This document shows positions 1 to 14,400 of a DNA stretch of 64,000 bases, one piece after another (positions within the stretch are counted from its first letter, which is position 1; every line of letters starts with the position of its first letter). Source of the DNA: Phoebastria nigripes. Taxonomy: Eukaryota > Chordata > Aves > Procellariiformes > Diomedeidae. The notes below the pieces were generated by a model. That model was not told where the DNA came from. It saw nothing but the letters and a program-made list of their open reading frames with translations, and made no database searches. The stretch is from assembly GCA_035582835.1 (NCBI GenBank), contig JAYKAV010001278.1:785542-849541 (forward strand), given 5' to 3'. Both the position numbers and the translations under genes were made by a program.

Positions 1-790
1 AGAAAGTGTTCTAAAATTGCATTTCAAATATATATTTTTTTTCTTAAATTTTAAGCATCCCTTTTAAATTTCAATTACATAAACAAAGCTGATATACAAT
101 CCCTCTTATAGTGTCCGACAATGTTACTAGCAAGAACATCTCTGAAAGTGCAAAACACTGTAATAATACAGTATAAATATTCTTACTCTAATCCAGGGCT
201 GAAGGTCAGTACTTCAGCACAGGAAAAATAGCAGCAGATCATAAGAATTATCCCTTCCCCTTGTCTGGGCTGTTCTTGTTAACAGTTAGTATTCTACTTC
301 TTCCTTCTTCATGGCATAACTTGCTTTTGTTTCTCTTTGATGTCAATGCTATGGGAATAGCAAAATGTTGATTTATTTCCCTTCCTTACCCCAGCTTACG
401 CTTCTAATTTTAAGTATTTGTCAAGGGGGGAGTGGTACACGGAGAGAGGGAAGGCTCTTTCATTTTTCACCGTACTACAGGGCCAATACAGCAAATAATT
501 TCTACTGATTGCAGATGCTACATGAAACAGTGGCACTGCTCTTAGTTGTAGGCACTCAGCAAGAAGAGTCTACTGGGCTGGAATAAACCAGACCCTTGGT
601 CCAGCAAGTCTTGCCCCTTCTTCAACAGAAGGCATAATAAGATAAAACACATCTACTTAGAGTTGATCATTTTTAAAGAAGCTTGTGCAGAGGTCCTCTG
701 TGAGGGAGGCTGCAACCACTGGGAACTCTAGAGGGCCTTGGTTTTTTGTTTGTGTGGTTTTTGTTGTGTTTTTGTTTTTTGTTTTGGTTT

Positions 791-825
<35 letters not shown>

Positions 826-2120
826 TAATTGTCTGGCTCAAGTCATTATCTTTAGAAATATCTAGCCCTCAAGCCTTAAGAGAACAATTACTGGAAAGGA
901 CAGTAGATATTCATGGGTTACAATTTGTTCATTAAACAAAATAGTTTTTAATCTGAGCCTATTTTTTTTCTTAATTCAGAGATGAGGTGAGAAAGTAAGC
1001 CCTGAACTGTATATTTTTTCCTGGAAATGAATACCTTGAATCTTAACATAACATAAGCTCCTCAGGTGTTCATTTGGATAGCCAAATCAGGTGTAAACTT
1101 GAGGCTAAAAGGAGAAATTAGAAATGCTAAGCATCAGCGGGTTTACAGATCATCTCTAATTTTGGTAATGACCCGAGTTCAAAGGTTTGACCAATTTCTT
1201 ATGGTGTTTTCCCTTAGATTTCAATGGGTTCTGGCCCAGACAGTTAATCATGGCTTGCAAAATACTAGAAAAAGCTTCTATCATAAGTCAGTCTTTGCTT
1301 TAATTGTCTGTAAGTGCAGACTAGCATTTTTGAAGCAAACAAGGGAATTAAATGCCCAGTTCAGTGGTGATGAACTCTTCTTAAGCTTCTTTGGAAATTT
1401 TAGCCTTAACTTCCAAATTGGACATCTGAGTTTACTTCCCTCTCCCTAGCTCATGTGTGATTCTTATTTTCCAAAAATTGTTTTCAAAAAAACATATTGA
1501 GCCTGTTTTGCAGAGATAATCTAGGTTAGACATCACTCTCTTAAACAAAACAAAAAAAAAAATCCCTGATTTTTAAAAAGGAAAACACAAACTATTCTGA
1601 CAGCCAGAATTTAAAGGATAGTTCCCAAAGTATTAAAACTTAGACATGTGTGCATCTTCACACATGCACGCACACATACTCACACACAAACGCACATCCC
1701 CCAGCAGTTACCCCATCTTATCTCTTTAAATCATGTAACAAAAATATGCTGCACCATCAATGTTACAGGCAGGTATACTCTACTTCATGTGCCATATTCT
1801 CCATTTTATTTAAAAAGTACATTGTAGCTGGTTTCGAGACACCCATATCTTTATTTTCTTTACTTCCAGTCCAGCGTAATAGAAGGTACACTAAACGATA
1901 TCAGTACCTTGTAAGGCACTATCTTCTGATGTAGGAGAGGAACACCCTTACTGCAGATGTCTAAGGCCTTGACTCTACAAACACTTACAGATGTGAACGG
2001 TATCACTGATTTGAAGGAGACCCTTCACTTCAAAGGTAGAGACACATGTTGAGTGTTCTGTAGGATACTGGTCCAATGGAGTATTTAACCTGAACACTGG
2101 CTTTAGCTGGGATGTGTGTT
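1..2120. other. AT-rich flank beyond the RASGEF1A stop; no gene recognised
   Basis: No coding exon is seen on either strand. The stretch includes T28 at 793-820, a CA-rich patch at about 1645-1700, and a fragment at about 1165-1245 that may be a decayed old repeat. It may hold more RASGEF1A 3' UTR or the 3' end of a converging neighbour (CSGALNACT2 in the mammalian gene order), but nothing in the sequence proves this. Confidence 0.4.
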
Positions 2121-2452
2121 TTAATTTTTATTTATTTTGGTGGAAGTAATAAAAAATAAAAATTTGGATGCTGATAGAATAAGATCTCCCCAGGGATACC
2201 ATCTCCCATGATACATTTCATCTCTGAGAACAGGGCCCTGCCCTTATATTTAAAATAAAAAACCAAAACCCTTCACTTAAGTGCCTTAAGGTTGACGTGA
2301 AATATTTACCACATTTTATTTCATAAAAGTTACTGTATATACAAAAGAGACCTCAGCCAGTGAGGTCTGTCTTAGCTCAGTCCAAGTCTTTCAGGTTGTA
2401 AAAACACGTTCATTTGATGTGCTTCAAAGTCTACAGATCAGATCCAAAAATC
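2120..2452 (-). terminator. RASGEF1A: RASGEF1A 3' UTR with candidate poly(A) signals
   Basis: Downstream of the stop on the minus strand, AATAAA hexamers occur at 2320-2315 and, overlapping, at 2136-2131 and 2132-2127. The first would give a 3' UTR of only about 0.15 kb and the others about 0.35 kb. Further signals exist nearer position 1, so the true end cannot be chosen from sequence alone. Confidence 0.4.
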
Positions 2453-2477
2453 TCAGGCTCTATTAAGCAGAGTTGTC
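2453..2477 (-). CDS. RASGEF1A: RASGEF1A coding exon 12, C-terminal (residues 468-475) and stop
   Basis: Only 25 coding nt: one base completing Arg468, then TTLLNRA and a TGA stop at 2455-2453. The acceptor is CTTCTAG. The peptide matches the known RASGEF1A C-terminus as I recall it, which settles the choice against a competing acceptor near 3130. The rest of this exon would be the 3' untranslated region running toward position 1. Confidence 0.9.
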
Positions 2478-5400
2478 CTAGAAGTAGTAGTAAAAAATAA
2501 AATCATCTTTTCTATCATGACAAAAAGTTTTACAGTTTTGGTGAAGGCTGGCAATAGATCTATCTTGCATCATTAGCTGGAAGCCTTTCTTCAAGGGATA
2601 GATTTTCAGCTACCATAAACTGGAATACATCTATGAATTCCAATAAATATGCTGACTTTAAATTAAATGAAAATTTAACCTTTGTAACATTACTTCAGGC
2701 CCTTAAGATGCACTCAGGCAAATAACATACGTTCCTCTGTCATCCTAAACTACTGCTTGCTGAACAGCATCAGATTTAACATGAGGTACATTGCATGGGT
2801 GTCATAAGTGAAAAGCTTATTCCTAAGAAACACCAGGATCACTGGGAAACAGTGTCTCGTCTAGGACAATACAGTCATAAGGTAGCTCAGCTGCAGCTCA
2901 GGACATGTAGACTTCATTCATTCTTTATCTGGTACAGATACGTCAAATCTAAATGTTTAACATGATTTACAAAGGTCTAAATCTCTCTTTCTGCCTTGGC
3001 CTCAGTATTAGAAGAAATCTCATCTAAATTAACTGATCTCATCGTGTACATGGAAGAGGTGCTTCCCCCTCTCAAAGAGGGAGGAGGAGTCAGTGAGACT
3101 TTCTCCTTTAAGAGCAGGCTGAAAATTAGAGTATTCATACAAATATTATAAAGGGGTGAAATTTGTAAGTGTGTAGGTATGATAAACGATAGCACCTTCT
3201 TAGTATCTTTATATATTTGTTCCCCTGAGAAAAACATGTCTGAAAATTGCTACAAATGTAAATTCTTTTACTCTATTTGATAACTGAAACAAAGCATATT
3301 CTCTTTCATAGTCCCAGCAGTGATCTTGCAGCCTGAACTGATCTGGCTGGAAAAGCTGTATTAAAATCTAAGCCCTACTGAATTTTTTCAGGTTTGAATT
3401 TTGAAGAAAAAATAACTATATTTGGGCCAAAATGGTCTTAAGCTGGGTATGCAAATAGGAGGGAGGAAGCTGATCATCACATGCCTGTGTGTGTCTGCAA
3501 AAAGACTCGTGTTCTGAGGAAGCTTCATACCTGAGTGTTTTCCAGCTGTCTTTTTCCATGTGATTTTCTGGACCTTCGCTTTCAAAAGATGCAATGAACA
3601 GAGCTAGTAAATAAAATAAGAACAATCAGATACATGGGTTCTTTAACTGAAAAAAAAAAAAATTAAAAGTTACAATATAGCAGGTTTAACTTAGCAGNCT
3701 TCATAATGAAGTTTATTCTCATCATAAGCCAATACAGAAGTGATAATACATACTTATCAAATATTTTTTTGCATGTTAATTTTTTTCATCTGCATCTTCT
3801 GTCTGCGTTTCAAAAAGTAGGAAGGCTTGCTATAATGTTCAATAAAGGATTTTACCTTCTTCACTATAAATGGGTGCTGTGAGTAGATAGCTCTGGATCT
3901 TCTTGTCTTTTTCAAAAGGGCACTCAACCTGCTTCCATGTCAGGAAATCATGAATCTGTCTTGAAATTTCCCAGAACTTCTGCATGAGGTAATTAAAAGA
4001 ATATTATTAAAATCATATTTGTTTTCTTTCAAATATTAGTTCTTCTGTTTCAATCTCAGAGCCTCTCAGTCTTGTTCTTATTCATGCTTTTTCTCTTATT
4101 ATCCCTTACTTGGTCTTCTTCCTGGTTATCCTTTCTTCTTACTGCTCCCTTCATCTCCCCCTCTTGCTCCTAGTTCCTCATCAGCTGTTAGCCTCTCAAG
4201 TTCAGAATAGCATATCCCTGCTAACCAGCTGGTCTTCTGCACTTAATTCTTTTCATCATCAACCTTTTCTTCATATATAATAAAGTGCTATTGGCCTGTT
4301 TTCTGTGTCTTATCTCTAAATTAGCTTGCAAGTGGAACTGGTCAGTAAATGGTTTTTATTTACTTTACTTTTTTACATTTCCAACCTTCATCTTAAATGA
4401 AATGTGACATATCTGATTTTTTCATAAAGCATTTTTGAATTTAAGAAATAATCAAAACAACATATAGAAACTACAGATACCCTTTCCCTCCTAGAATTTT
4501 AAGAAATGCATAATTACTTAGGGTTTTTCTTGTATATTCTGTGTGTCCCCCTCCCCCCACCCAGCCTTATTAATGGCAAAAAAANGTCAAAAGTACTTTT
4601 GACAGGCTGTGGTCTTTTGGACATGTATGTTTATTAGGGAGAGAGAATCCAGAACCTGTAGAAACTCCCTTGAAGACCTGCTACTTACCATTTGCTGGTT
4701 GTGTGTAGCATTTATAGCTACTAACCTGATAAGGTTAAATCAGCTAACACTGATGACTTAGGGTGAAGTTACCTATTACAATTTGATCAGATACGATGGC
4801 TTGCTGCCACAGAAAAGCTTACTTTCCGTTCTTTACTGCCTTCCGCTTTCCCCAATTCCTTTTGAACATAAGGCAGGTGCAGGGCTGAGAAGTGGCAAAT
4901 TTTTGTCTGCCACCATACGTGGTACACTGAAATTCTTACACTTCTTGATTTCAAGTTCTTTATTTTAAATGTTGCATGAGTACAACGTTCCTTGAAGAGA
5001 TTTCCCTTTCCAATTAGCTAACATTGGACTTTTTCTGTATTACTTAAGTAATTTTTTAATGCTGGGGGTTTGGCTTCTGAAATTCTTANTTTCTTCTCAA
5101 TCTTTTCATGCATCGGTTTTGGTAATAAATTAGTGTTATTCCAATCAGTTCTGCTTATGTGAATTTTATGTTTTGCAGTGCNTCTGTCCCATTTCATGTA
5201 AAACTAACAAAAAATAATATCTATTCCAGTACGTTTTAAAACTCCATCTTTTAACTGAAGGCAATTACCTACCAGCAGTTTTATGGGTTCTCTTCTATAT
5301 GTGCAGTTGTGGATCTGCTGGATATGTAATATAAACATGGTAACTGCAAGCGCTAGCTTTCACAGAAATTTGATGAAATCATTTCTGCTAGATAATGATA

Positions 5401-8400
5401 GTGCTTTATGTCTAGATAGCAGCAATGCTGAAGGAATTGGTAATATAATGAGCTAGAAGTTCAAATCTAGCAAATGTTTGTATTGTACAATGTTTAACTA
5501 GCATTACAGTTTCTGTAATAGTAAAGTCCTACCTTGAAGTTTATCTGCCCATTGGGCAAGCGGTTCGTATGTATTTTGTGCAGAAAGTAGATATCTTTAA
5601 TAAACAGGTTGAAAACTGGGATGACTATTTTCTCTCGATTGCTGTTGGCAGTCTGCGATCGCTGTGCTGCTCCTTGCAGGGCTGTGCGGTAATTACAAAA
5701 GTTGCTGGATGGATCCATGTGATGCTGTTTTTATGGGGGGGGGGAAAAAGGCAGTCAAATAATACACGTTTCCTAAATATAAAAATCTTTGAGCTAACCA
5801 TCAGAGAGTTCATTATTTATCAATTCGTTGGGCCCCTTTTTAAACTTTCAAGATAGAGTACCTTATACCGACCAGGTCTGGATTCAGGTTTTTCTAATTT
5901 CTATCTTGCTTGAAAGGAGGGTTCTGTACTGGCTTTACATCTATGCTTTGCTTCAATGGTTAACAGAAGACTGAAAGGAAATGATAAACGACTATCGGGG
6001 AAAAAACCAAAATTCTAACTTGCTGTCACCAATCTTTCTGATGAAATTTTCAATTAAGCTTTGTTTTCATTCAGTTCTCCACTAGATGGAGTACTCGAAT
6101 TAGTTTTAAGGGTAGCAAAATGGCATTCACTTGAGTGAAAACTACCTTGATGTTAAATTGGAAAAAATATGCTAAGAAGAAATAACCTAAAGAAAACTTG
6201 CATCCACTTTTCTCTTTGCAGGCAAGTAGGGAGTTTGAAATTCAGGAAATGCTCTCCCTAATGTTTATAAGCTGGTGACCACTGACAGAGGTGCCTCTGT
6301 AATCTCTGACTTAGTAATTCCACAGCAGAGGTTTGGATGAAACTATTCAGTGGAGTTCTATATAAAGTCTAAACTTTATACGTACCTCTAAAACATCAAA
6401 TTTGGCTGTTTTGACCTTGGACCAAGTTTTCTTTAGCCGTGCCACAGGACTCAAGTTCATGCCAGCTGAATGGAGAGAGAGGAGACAAGGAAAGAAACAA
6501 CTGAGTTGAAAAAATATAGGGCTAACATAACTCTGTGTTTATGTATCGGCACCACACATTTTGGAAGGCAGTTCAGCTTGACAAACAAAAGTTGTAGCTG
6601 ACGCTCACCCACCCGCAAATTAATCTGTCACTGGTACCTACTGCCCCTGTAGAAGTGCGCATGCTGATGCGGTCAGCCAATTTAAGGCAAGTATGAGCAT
6701 AGTCTTGCCAGTCAGGCTGTAAAATGGAGTGCCTTTTATCATCTGTGTTAAGAATACTCACAGATAATAGCCATCATTGAGTTGAAGTTTCCAATATTGA
6801 AGCATTCTCTTGCCACATCAATGAAAAATTCCACCATTCTTGTACGCTGCTTTTTCTTTACAACCTGAAAAAAACCCATGATCTGTTAAGAGGGAAGGGA
6901 CGGCCTGAATTTTGGATGGGATGTTCAGTCAAAGGCATTGTAACAAATTGATTGAATAGACATTGCAAGACTTTATCCAGCTAAATCTTATGATGATATA
7001 GGCCTGAGGGCATTTTGTTAAGATTAATTTTTAATAAAATAGCAGAAGTATTTGGGGCTACTATCAATTATTTGTCTAGTTGTGGCGGAGTGTATATTTT
7101 TGCTTATACGTAAAGTTCAATGTCTTAGGGAATCTTGTATAAACAAGCTGGACACTTTCAGCAATTTCCTGCTACTGGAAAAGGGAGATAACATGAAGCT
7201 GCTATCGGAAAGAATATATGCAAAAAAACTTTAAACCTCTGAAGAAGGGGGGAAAGCAGTGAACAGACTTAAGACCGGGGCATGTAACCTGAATGTGTGA
7301 GAGAACAATTGCCATGTCCTGATTTTCTCATTTTACTGTGTATACTCTTAAATGACCTCTTGATCATCATCACTATCTGCTCTCAAATATACTAATTCCC
7401 ACCCACGAAAACATGCAAAGGATCTAGCAAGTGATGCTGAACATCCGCTTTGCAGATTCTTTTATAAATGGCAAAGCAAAATTAATATATAGCACTGTCT
7501 CCAAACTCTGTTTCCAAAAGCCATCAATCTTTCTCTTTTTTTTTTTTTTTTAAAAAGCTAGTAGTATTGCCTAGATTACATTCATTCATCAAAATCTTTC
7601 CCATATTTAGATCTAAAAGTTCAGTCTGACTTATACAAAAATGGCTCCCGAGTGGTGACTGCAGACTACTTCACCAGGGAATTCCCTTTTTCTTTTTTTA
7701 AAATAAACCTCTTACCTAAATACTTCAGTTTCTGTCTCATATCAAAAGAAAATGGTTCAGTAGTCAATGGCTTGGCTTAGCCCTTGGTATGCTAAAACCT
7801 TTTGTTTGACTGATTTACTAAATGTATTAGCCATATTAGCCAGCTCTGGAAGGTGTCTTGGGGTGTTTTTGTAATAAGTTTCTGTGAGAGCAGGAAATCT
7901 TAAGAGATTAGGATCAATATATCAGACTTCATGAAACTGCAGCAGGCATCTGGATTTCCACAGAAGGGCTACTGACCAAGCAGGAATAGAGAGAAAATTT
8001 CCCATTTGCTAGAATTACTGCATATTAATAGGAATCTGAAAAGACAGAGAATACACATGCAAAAAAAAAAAAAAAAAAAGGGGGGGGGTGGTGGTGGTTC
8101 TGGGGCAGTATACCTTCTATTTCTTTGCTTATTATATCATAAAGTTACTTTAACCTCTAATAAGGCTGTTCTCCCTATTTTTTTTTTTTAACCTCTCCAG
8201 TAGTCTACTTTCTTTCCAGATTTCTGAAGAAATTCTGTTCCTGATTTTTCTATGACAAAAATGAATGTATGATGGTGCTAATGATATCTAAATGCAGTGG
8301 AAGGACAGCTGTTTATTGGTGAATCTGCATTTAAAGATGAGTATCTTTGAGAATTTATGGATGTATTAAAAAGAAAAAAAAAATCCAAAAGAGCTCCTAA

Positions 8401-11400
8401 CTCAAACTCCACACAAGTTCCNTTTCACTGCATGACTAATGCTACTATGGAAGCTACACAAAACTAGAGACTATATGAAAAGCTCAACATAGCCATGAAC
8501 TCCTAATCATATAAGCATGCAAATAATTTAATGTGTGAGTAATGCTGTTTTCTTTAATTACACTGCTAATGTTTAAATCTCTATTAGACCACTGCCTGCC
8601 TTTTGTTCTTAAGGCCAGGATCACTTCGCTATCTTGTTTTCTACGAATACCTACCCGACAAATCTCTGTAGCCACCAGCATGCTGAGACAATTGAACCAA
8701 TTGTCATAGGCCTCCAAATTATAGGTTTTGGTCACATCGCCTCGGCACTGTAAGAGAACAGGCCACATGTTAATCCTATCCTGTATCATAATAAAGTCAA
8801 CATACCAAAGGATAAACTTCCTTTTCATGTCTTGATAAAATTTTGTTGGATACTTTTTAAGGCATGAGCTTAAAGAAGGTTAGAAAATGTCAGCCCTTCT
8901 TGCACAGGGTATAATCAAATCATGGAGGTTCTTTACCCTGGTAATTCTTTGTTTCTTTTTCCCTCCGTACCCCTTGTACCTTGTGATTATCCAGGGAGTC
9001 CATGTGGCTGACAATCTGCATCAGATCTTCCGGGTAAATGTTGCTCACCCTTTCCTGTGTTTGGAGAGATGAGAGATTGTCACTGTACAGACAAACTGGG
9101 AGTTCAGTGAAAAATGCATCAGTAAAGCAAAAGTTAGGAGAACATTTTGGTAACTTTCATCTTCCTACAGTGTAGATGTGTGAGGTGTTTTTATCGGCGT
9201 ACCTAATCGGTCTTGTTCATTACTTGGTATTTTTTGATTAAAACATTGGAGGCTTTCAGTGAAGCCATAGCAAAATTCATACTGATGAGTATATTAATAT
9301 TTAGGAAATGGAAAATGAAATAATTCACCCAAATTAGTGTCTTACCAGTTCAATATAGGTCAGCTGCTGCGCCAAGATCAGAGGGTCACAGCACACACTC
9401 AGAATGTCCTTTTGAGTTGACTGTGGCTTGGTTTTGAGGATGGTGCCTTTGTCGGTAACAGGTTGCCGGAATTTCTCTCTGATTTCCTGGTACTGGCTCC
9501 GTGCAGAGAGGGCCATCAGGAGATTCTGTGTCATCTGGCTAATGATCTTTTTCACTGTTCCATTCTCCTAAGCAAAGGCAGAAACAAGGACTGCTAAAAA
9601 CCTTTAGCTCTTGCAGACACAGATCGCCAAAGAATTTCTGACTGGGAAAAATAAATGCCTCTTATCCATTTTNTTTCATCTTGTCTGAGCTGATCATCCT
9701 GTGACAAATGAACTTGTCCTAACTGCCCACACAACTTCGTAATGACATTGTTATGCCTGCCTGCCTTCCCAACTCTGTTTCACTTGCTTGGCTGGTCTGG
9801 TCCTTGTGGCAGTTTTTGGCTAATACCCCATTTCAAAGGCATCAGGGTAAACAGCTTAAAAGTGGGTATAGTGAAAGGTGGTTGAGTTGCTTGCACAAGG
9901 CTTCTTGGATCTCTGTGTACAAGTGCCAAATAGCTCTTTATCATTCTGATCAGACTCACTGATGATCAAGCCTATCTAGCCCAGGCAGAATCCAGGGAAT
10001 TCGCGTGTCCAGGAATATACCCCTAAAATACCCTGGCTTGGCTTTGAACAACTATAGCATCCAAAGATTTCAGTAAGAGCACGATAGACATCATGTTCTT
10101 GGACAACTAAAATGCCTTTCTGTTCATCAGGTGCAGATTTTAAACATAGGATCTATAAGGATACTGTGGCTGGTAAAGCCACAGAAATATAATCCATCTG
10201 CTCAGTGCTTTGACAACTAAGGCAAGCTGAATTCTTTCTGCCATTGATTGTGTCCTATAGACATTTCTCTATGAGGTCAACCCCGAAGAGCTAACTTGAT
10301 CACTTTCCTACTCCTCCATCCTTCCTGTTACTGCTTTAAATGACCCAGGTTCTCTGACCCTATTCTTCCTGCTGCTGGAAAAACTAATTCTACTGAAGAC
10401 AGTCCTTCTCTTTCCTACACAATTGTTCTCTTGCTTTCATGCAAATCATTTCTCTTGAAGTTAGCCACAAGGTTAACTGTTAGTTTACAACCTGCTGTGT
10501 TGGTTTCTGCCAGTCAACTGGATGTGCTAGAAAGAACTGCAATGAATCTGTGATCGTTCAAAGAAGCCACTAATGTGCAGTGATGACTGAAATTATGTAG
10601 CAGCTGTGAGAGACGATGACTACCAAATACTTGTATATTGCATGCTATAATTAAGCAATAATAGTGTCAGAATGTTGCTTTACAAGGCAATAATCTGACT
10701 CCCAAGTGAAATCAAATGAAAAGCTGAAGGCAGTGTAGCTCATCTTGATGAGGCAACTGGATTACTGCTGAACAGCAGCTGGCTGGGGCCATTTCGGATA
10801 TTGTGCTACAAGTGTTCAGAAATGACAAGGGAGCATGGCGGGGGGACTAAAATAAAGCGCTAATTCTGCTCTCTGGTATCTCCTTCTATTGTAAATCATT
10901 TGACTTCAGCCGCTATGCCTGACTTACCCATGTGTCTGGGAGGAGGCAGACTTTCTAGATATGGATCATAGAGAATCAAACTTGAAGGCAGGTGAGAGCA
11001 TTGCAGATATTATGTGAAAGGGAACAAAGAAACTGCAGTGACATGAAAAACTATGGCTTACTTAAGCTATTGTGAATTTATTAGCATCTTAATGCTTAGA
11101 CAAATGCCCTTTAGAGTTTTAGCAGTTTCCTTTCATTACTAGTCCTACCCTAAATTTTCTTACAACTTTGGAAAATAAGTCAATGAGTGTACAATAATTT
11201 GTCCTTGTTTGAGTTCAAACAAGACATCTGTACTTCATCTGGGGTGCAACCCTAGCTGTAGCTATAGCTATTTGGTATGCTGTCTGATATCACTAGGACA
11301 AGTACCTGACTGCTTTGTGTGAGTTCTCAGTTTATTTTCTATCCTATGTATGGAGAATAGTGTCCTAAGGGGATTTGGAAAAGCTTTAAAATACAAAATA

Positions 11401-14400
11401 AAACCCCAAACCATTACCATAATCCCTTGCTGAAGCACAGTATGGGTAATTTCTTGTGGTAACAGATACTGAGAGCAAGAGCTGCTTTTTGTCACTGTCA
11501 AATTATGTTTCCTAGGGGTCAGATGTGGCATAGCTCTTCACTGATCAAACTTGACTTATAGCCTTGTTAAGGGGATAAATACGGTGATGCTGTAATTAAT
11601 GAATGTCATCAGATGCCTCAGACACCAGAGCACTGAGCCACTCCATGAAGATGTGTTTTTTCTCAAATGACAATTTATTCATACATAAGAGAGTGGGAGG
11701 GAAGGGAAAGAGAAAAAAAGGCCACAACTTCTTTCTAGTTCAAAGCAATACACAAACTAAATACTAAGATACAGATGCTAAATAAAACCTCTGCCAAGTC
11801 CCCTTTCACGGTAGCATCTCCGCCAACGTACACCTCTTCACCCTTGTCTACAAAGGGAACAGAAGGCATATTATAATCCTACTTCCTTTTCCCCTCCTAC
11901 TAAGGCACTGACATTTTCATAGTAGCATCCAGGTAAACAGCTTTGCTGATGCAACAAAACTGACATACTTCCTTTTGACAACTTGGTAACACCTAATTGT
12001 ATTGTGTCCTATCACTGATTCATGCAGTGCTGTCAAACCTGTTGTTCTTCATTTTCTCTGTACTTGAATCAACAAAAACACATAATACAATTGTCTTCCC
12101 ACTTCCTGCTAATTGTTCTCAAAAATATCTTGAAGTTGTGGGTTTAAAAACAAGGAGAAGCTTCTACTTATATAGAAATAAGCCTTCACGTTCATACAAA
12201 CACTTTACAATTCATTCCCTTGCAGTTCTTGATTATATCCTTTCTTCTGTCTATTGGTAGTTACAGTGACTTTCTCAATGAGAAAGAAGTGTAGGCTTTG
12301 TGAGTGTTGGGGGGGGGGGGACAAACGCAACAAAAAACGACAAACCAAAAAACAAACAGAAAACTAACAGCCCTTGTTTTATTTGAATTTGCTTTATCTG
12401 TTTGCTTTAGAAAAGTCTTTTGTGAGGTCTAGTTTTCTTCATAGGCTAGAAACTCAGAGCTGTTAAGACTGGTGATTGACTAGCTAGTAGAGCTCAAATA
12501 TAACTTCTTTTGTGGAAATACTGTGCATGTCACTTGAAACATAGCAACAAAACAGTTGCTGATTATTGCTAGGAGCTAAGAATGAACTATTAAATAATAA
12601 GCATCTTCACCTTTAGCAAGAGTACATGATACAACTAGTTGATATGTTTTGTGGGACTTGGATGTATAGAGTAGTAACGAAGTACAAAGGATGGTACATA
12701 ATTCATTATGAGAGTTAACTATATTGTACCATTATAGTCACTGTTCTTTCCTTTCTCCTTCTGCACCACATCCATTTTTCATATCGTCGTGACTATTTTG
12801 TCTCTTCCTCTTACACTTGGTGATTATACATAGACACTTTCTGCTAATGGACCATTAAGTTCATCGCTCAGCTCATGTCCTGCAGTTACACTGACAGCTT
12901 AGCAATTGCTGCTGTAGTCCATTTAGAAAATACTGCGTGCAGGAGCAAGGGTTTGTATATAATATGATAAACTATATATAAGGGTTGACAAATACTGCTT
13001 TCCCACTTAACGGTTTTTCTCCCCCTACCTCATCACATTGTGTGATCCTGTGAGCAATCTCCTTCAACTCTTTCATGGATTTTTCATCTTGGAAATCATA
13101 GGGGAAAGTTTCGGTCCATTCCTTCAGGAGCTGAATGATTTTGGCAGTGAAGGATTTTAGCTTTGCCTAGAAAGAAACAATGAGTTGATTACTGACCATA
13201 GACCTTTCTGACTGCAGAGTAAATTAGCTGATGAAGGTTCACATAAAACCAGAAACACCCTTGAAAATGCTTTGCATTAGTAGTAGGTGAAGGGGATAAA
13301 AAAGAACATATTTAACTGTGAGCCAGATTCCGAAATAGTATGATTTAGCCTCCTTTCATGATAGCTTGGTAATGTCTATTACCAAACACTGTGAAGATAT
13401 TTTTAAGGTTAGTTTTATAAAGGCAGGAAGATGACAGAATAGTTTAAGTGACTTATTTGATTGAAGTCAATGGGACTTAAGCTGATTTATGCCATCTGAG
13501 GCAGCAGTACCTTAGCGTTTGAATTCAAATGCATACAAACCACAGCATCCTATCGAGCATCTTTCATGAGAAATGTTCACAAAGACATTTTTGTTCTGTA
13601 GAATTTATCAGACCCTCCAGATTGAGCTGTATATTAAAATAAATGAATGACAGGAAAGATGTGTGTGTTCTCCCCATGACGTCTAAATCAAAATGGACTT
13701 TGAAAATAAAAAGTATTGGCTCTTACTCAAAAAGCTATCAACCACAGGAAGGGGAGGGAGAGCTATTTTCTAAGTTCTTCTGTCACCTGTGAATCTTCTA
13801 AGGCTTTTCATCAGTTAGACCTGAACTGGATGCCAATTACTCTACTATTATAGCAATAGAGAGCAGCGTCAGTAAATCCAAGGGAACACTCTTGTAAAAT
13901 TGGGAGTGTGAGTGCTAAGAACACTCTTAACAAACAAGAAGAATCAAAACTTAATTCAGGTTATATTTATCCTCCCACCCAACTTGTGATGCACTGAGGA
14001 AAAAGAGGAAGTTTTCATTTGTGTTTACCTCCCTGTTTGTGTAAGCTACAGAAGTCCCACTACACAGCAGTTCCTTCTCCCCACGCACAGTGCGCTTTCC
14101 TCATTGCACTCTCCATCAGCCTCTTAGGGGTTACAGAAGGTGACTTAGCATGTGAGTGTCGCTACAGGAAATCGGTGTATTTTCTTTTAAGACAAATAGA
14201 GAATGTCTTCCAAGAATTGGTAGGAACTCCTGCCAAAACATCATCTGATCATAGTATGTCCTAGTTTATTTAATCAAAACCAAAAGTCAACCAAATGAAG
14301 CTTTTTTTTTTGCTTTTTTTTATATCTCACTAGTATACAGTCAGTGGGAATATTAATAATGATTAGTAAGAACTTTGAAGTTAAACATGCACCCTTGAAT

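Noticed and set aside
2977..3130. Alternative terminal exon for RASGEF1A after a TTTTCAG acceptor near 3130
   Set aside because: It gives a long, unfamiliar tail. The exon at 2477 encodes the expected TTLLNRA end with correct phase.
10961..11000. Possible minus-strand CR1 3' end (words like ATCATAGAGAATC)
   Set aside because: Only a few bases match, and no CR1 body was recognised next to it. The similar word at about 17.73 kb was dropped for the same reason.
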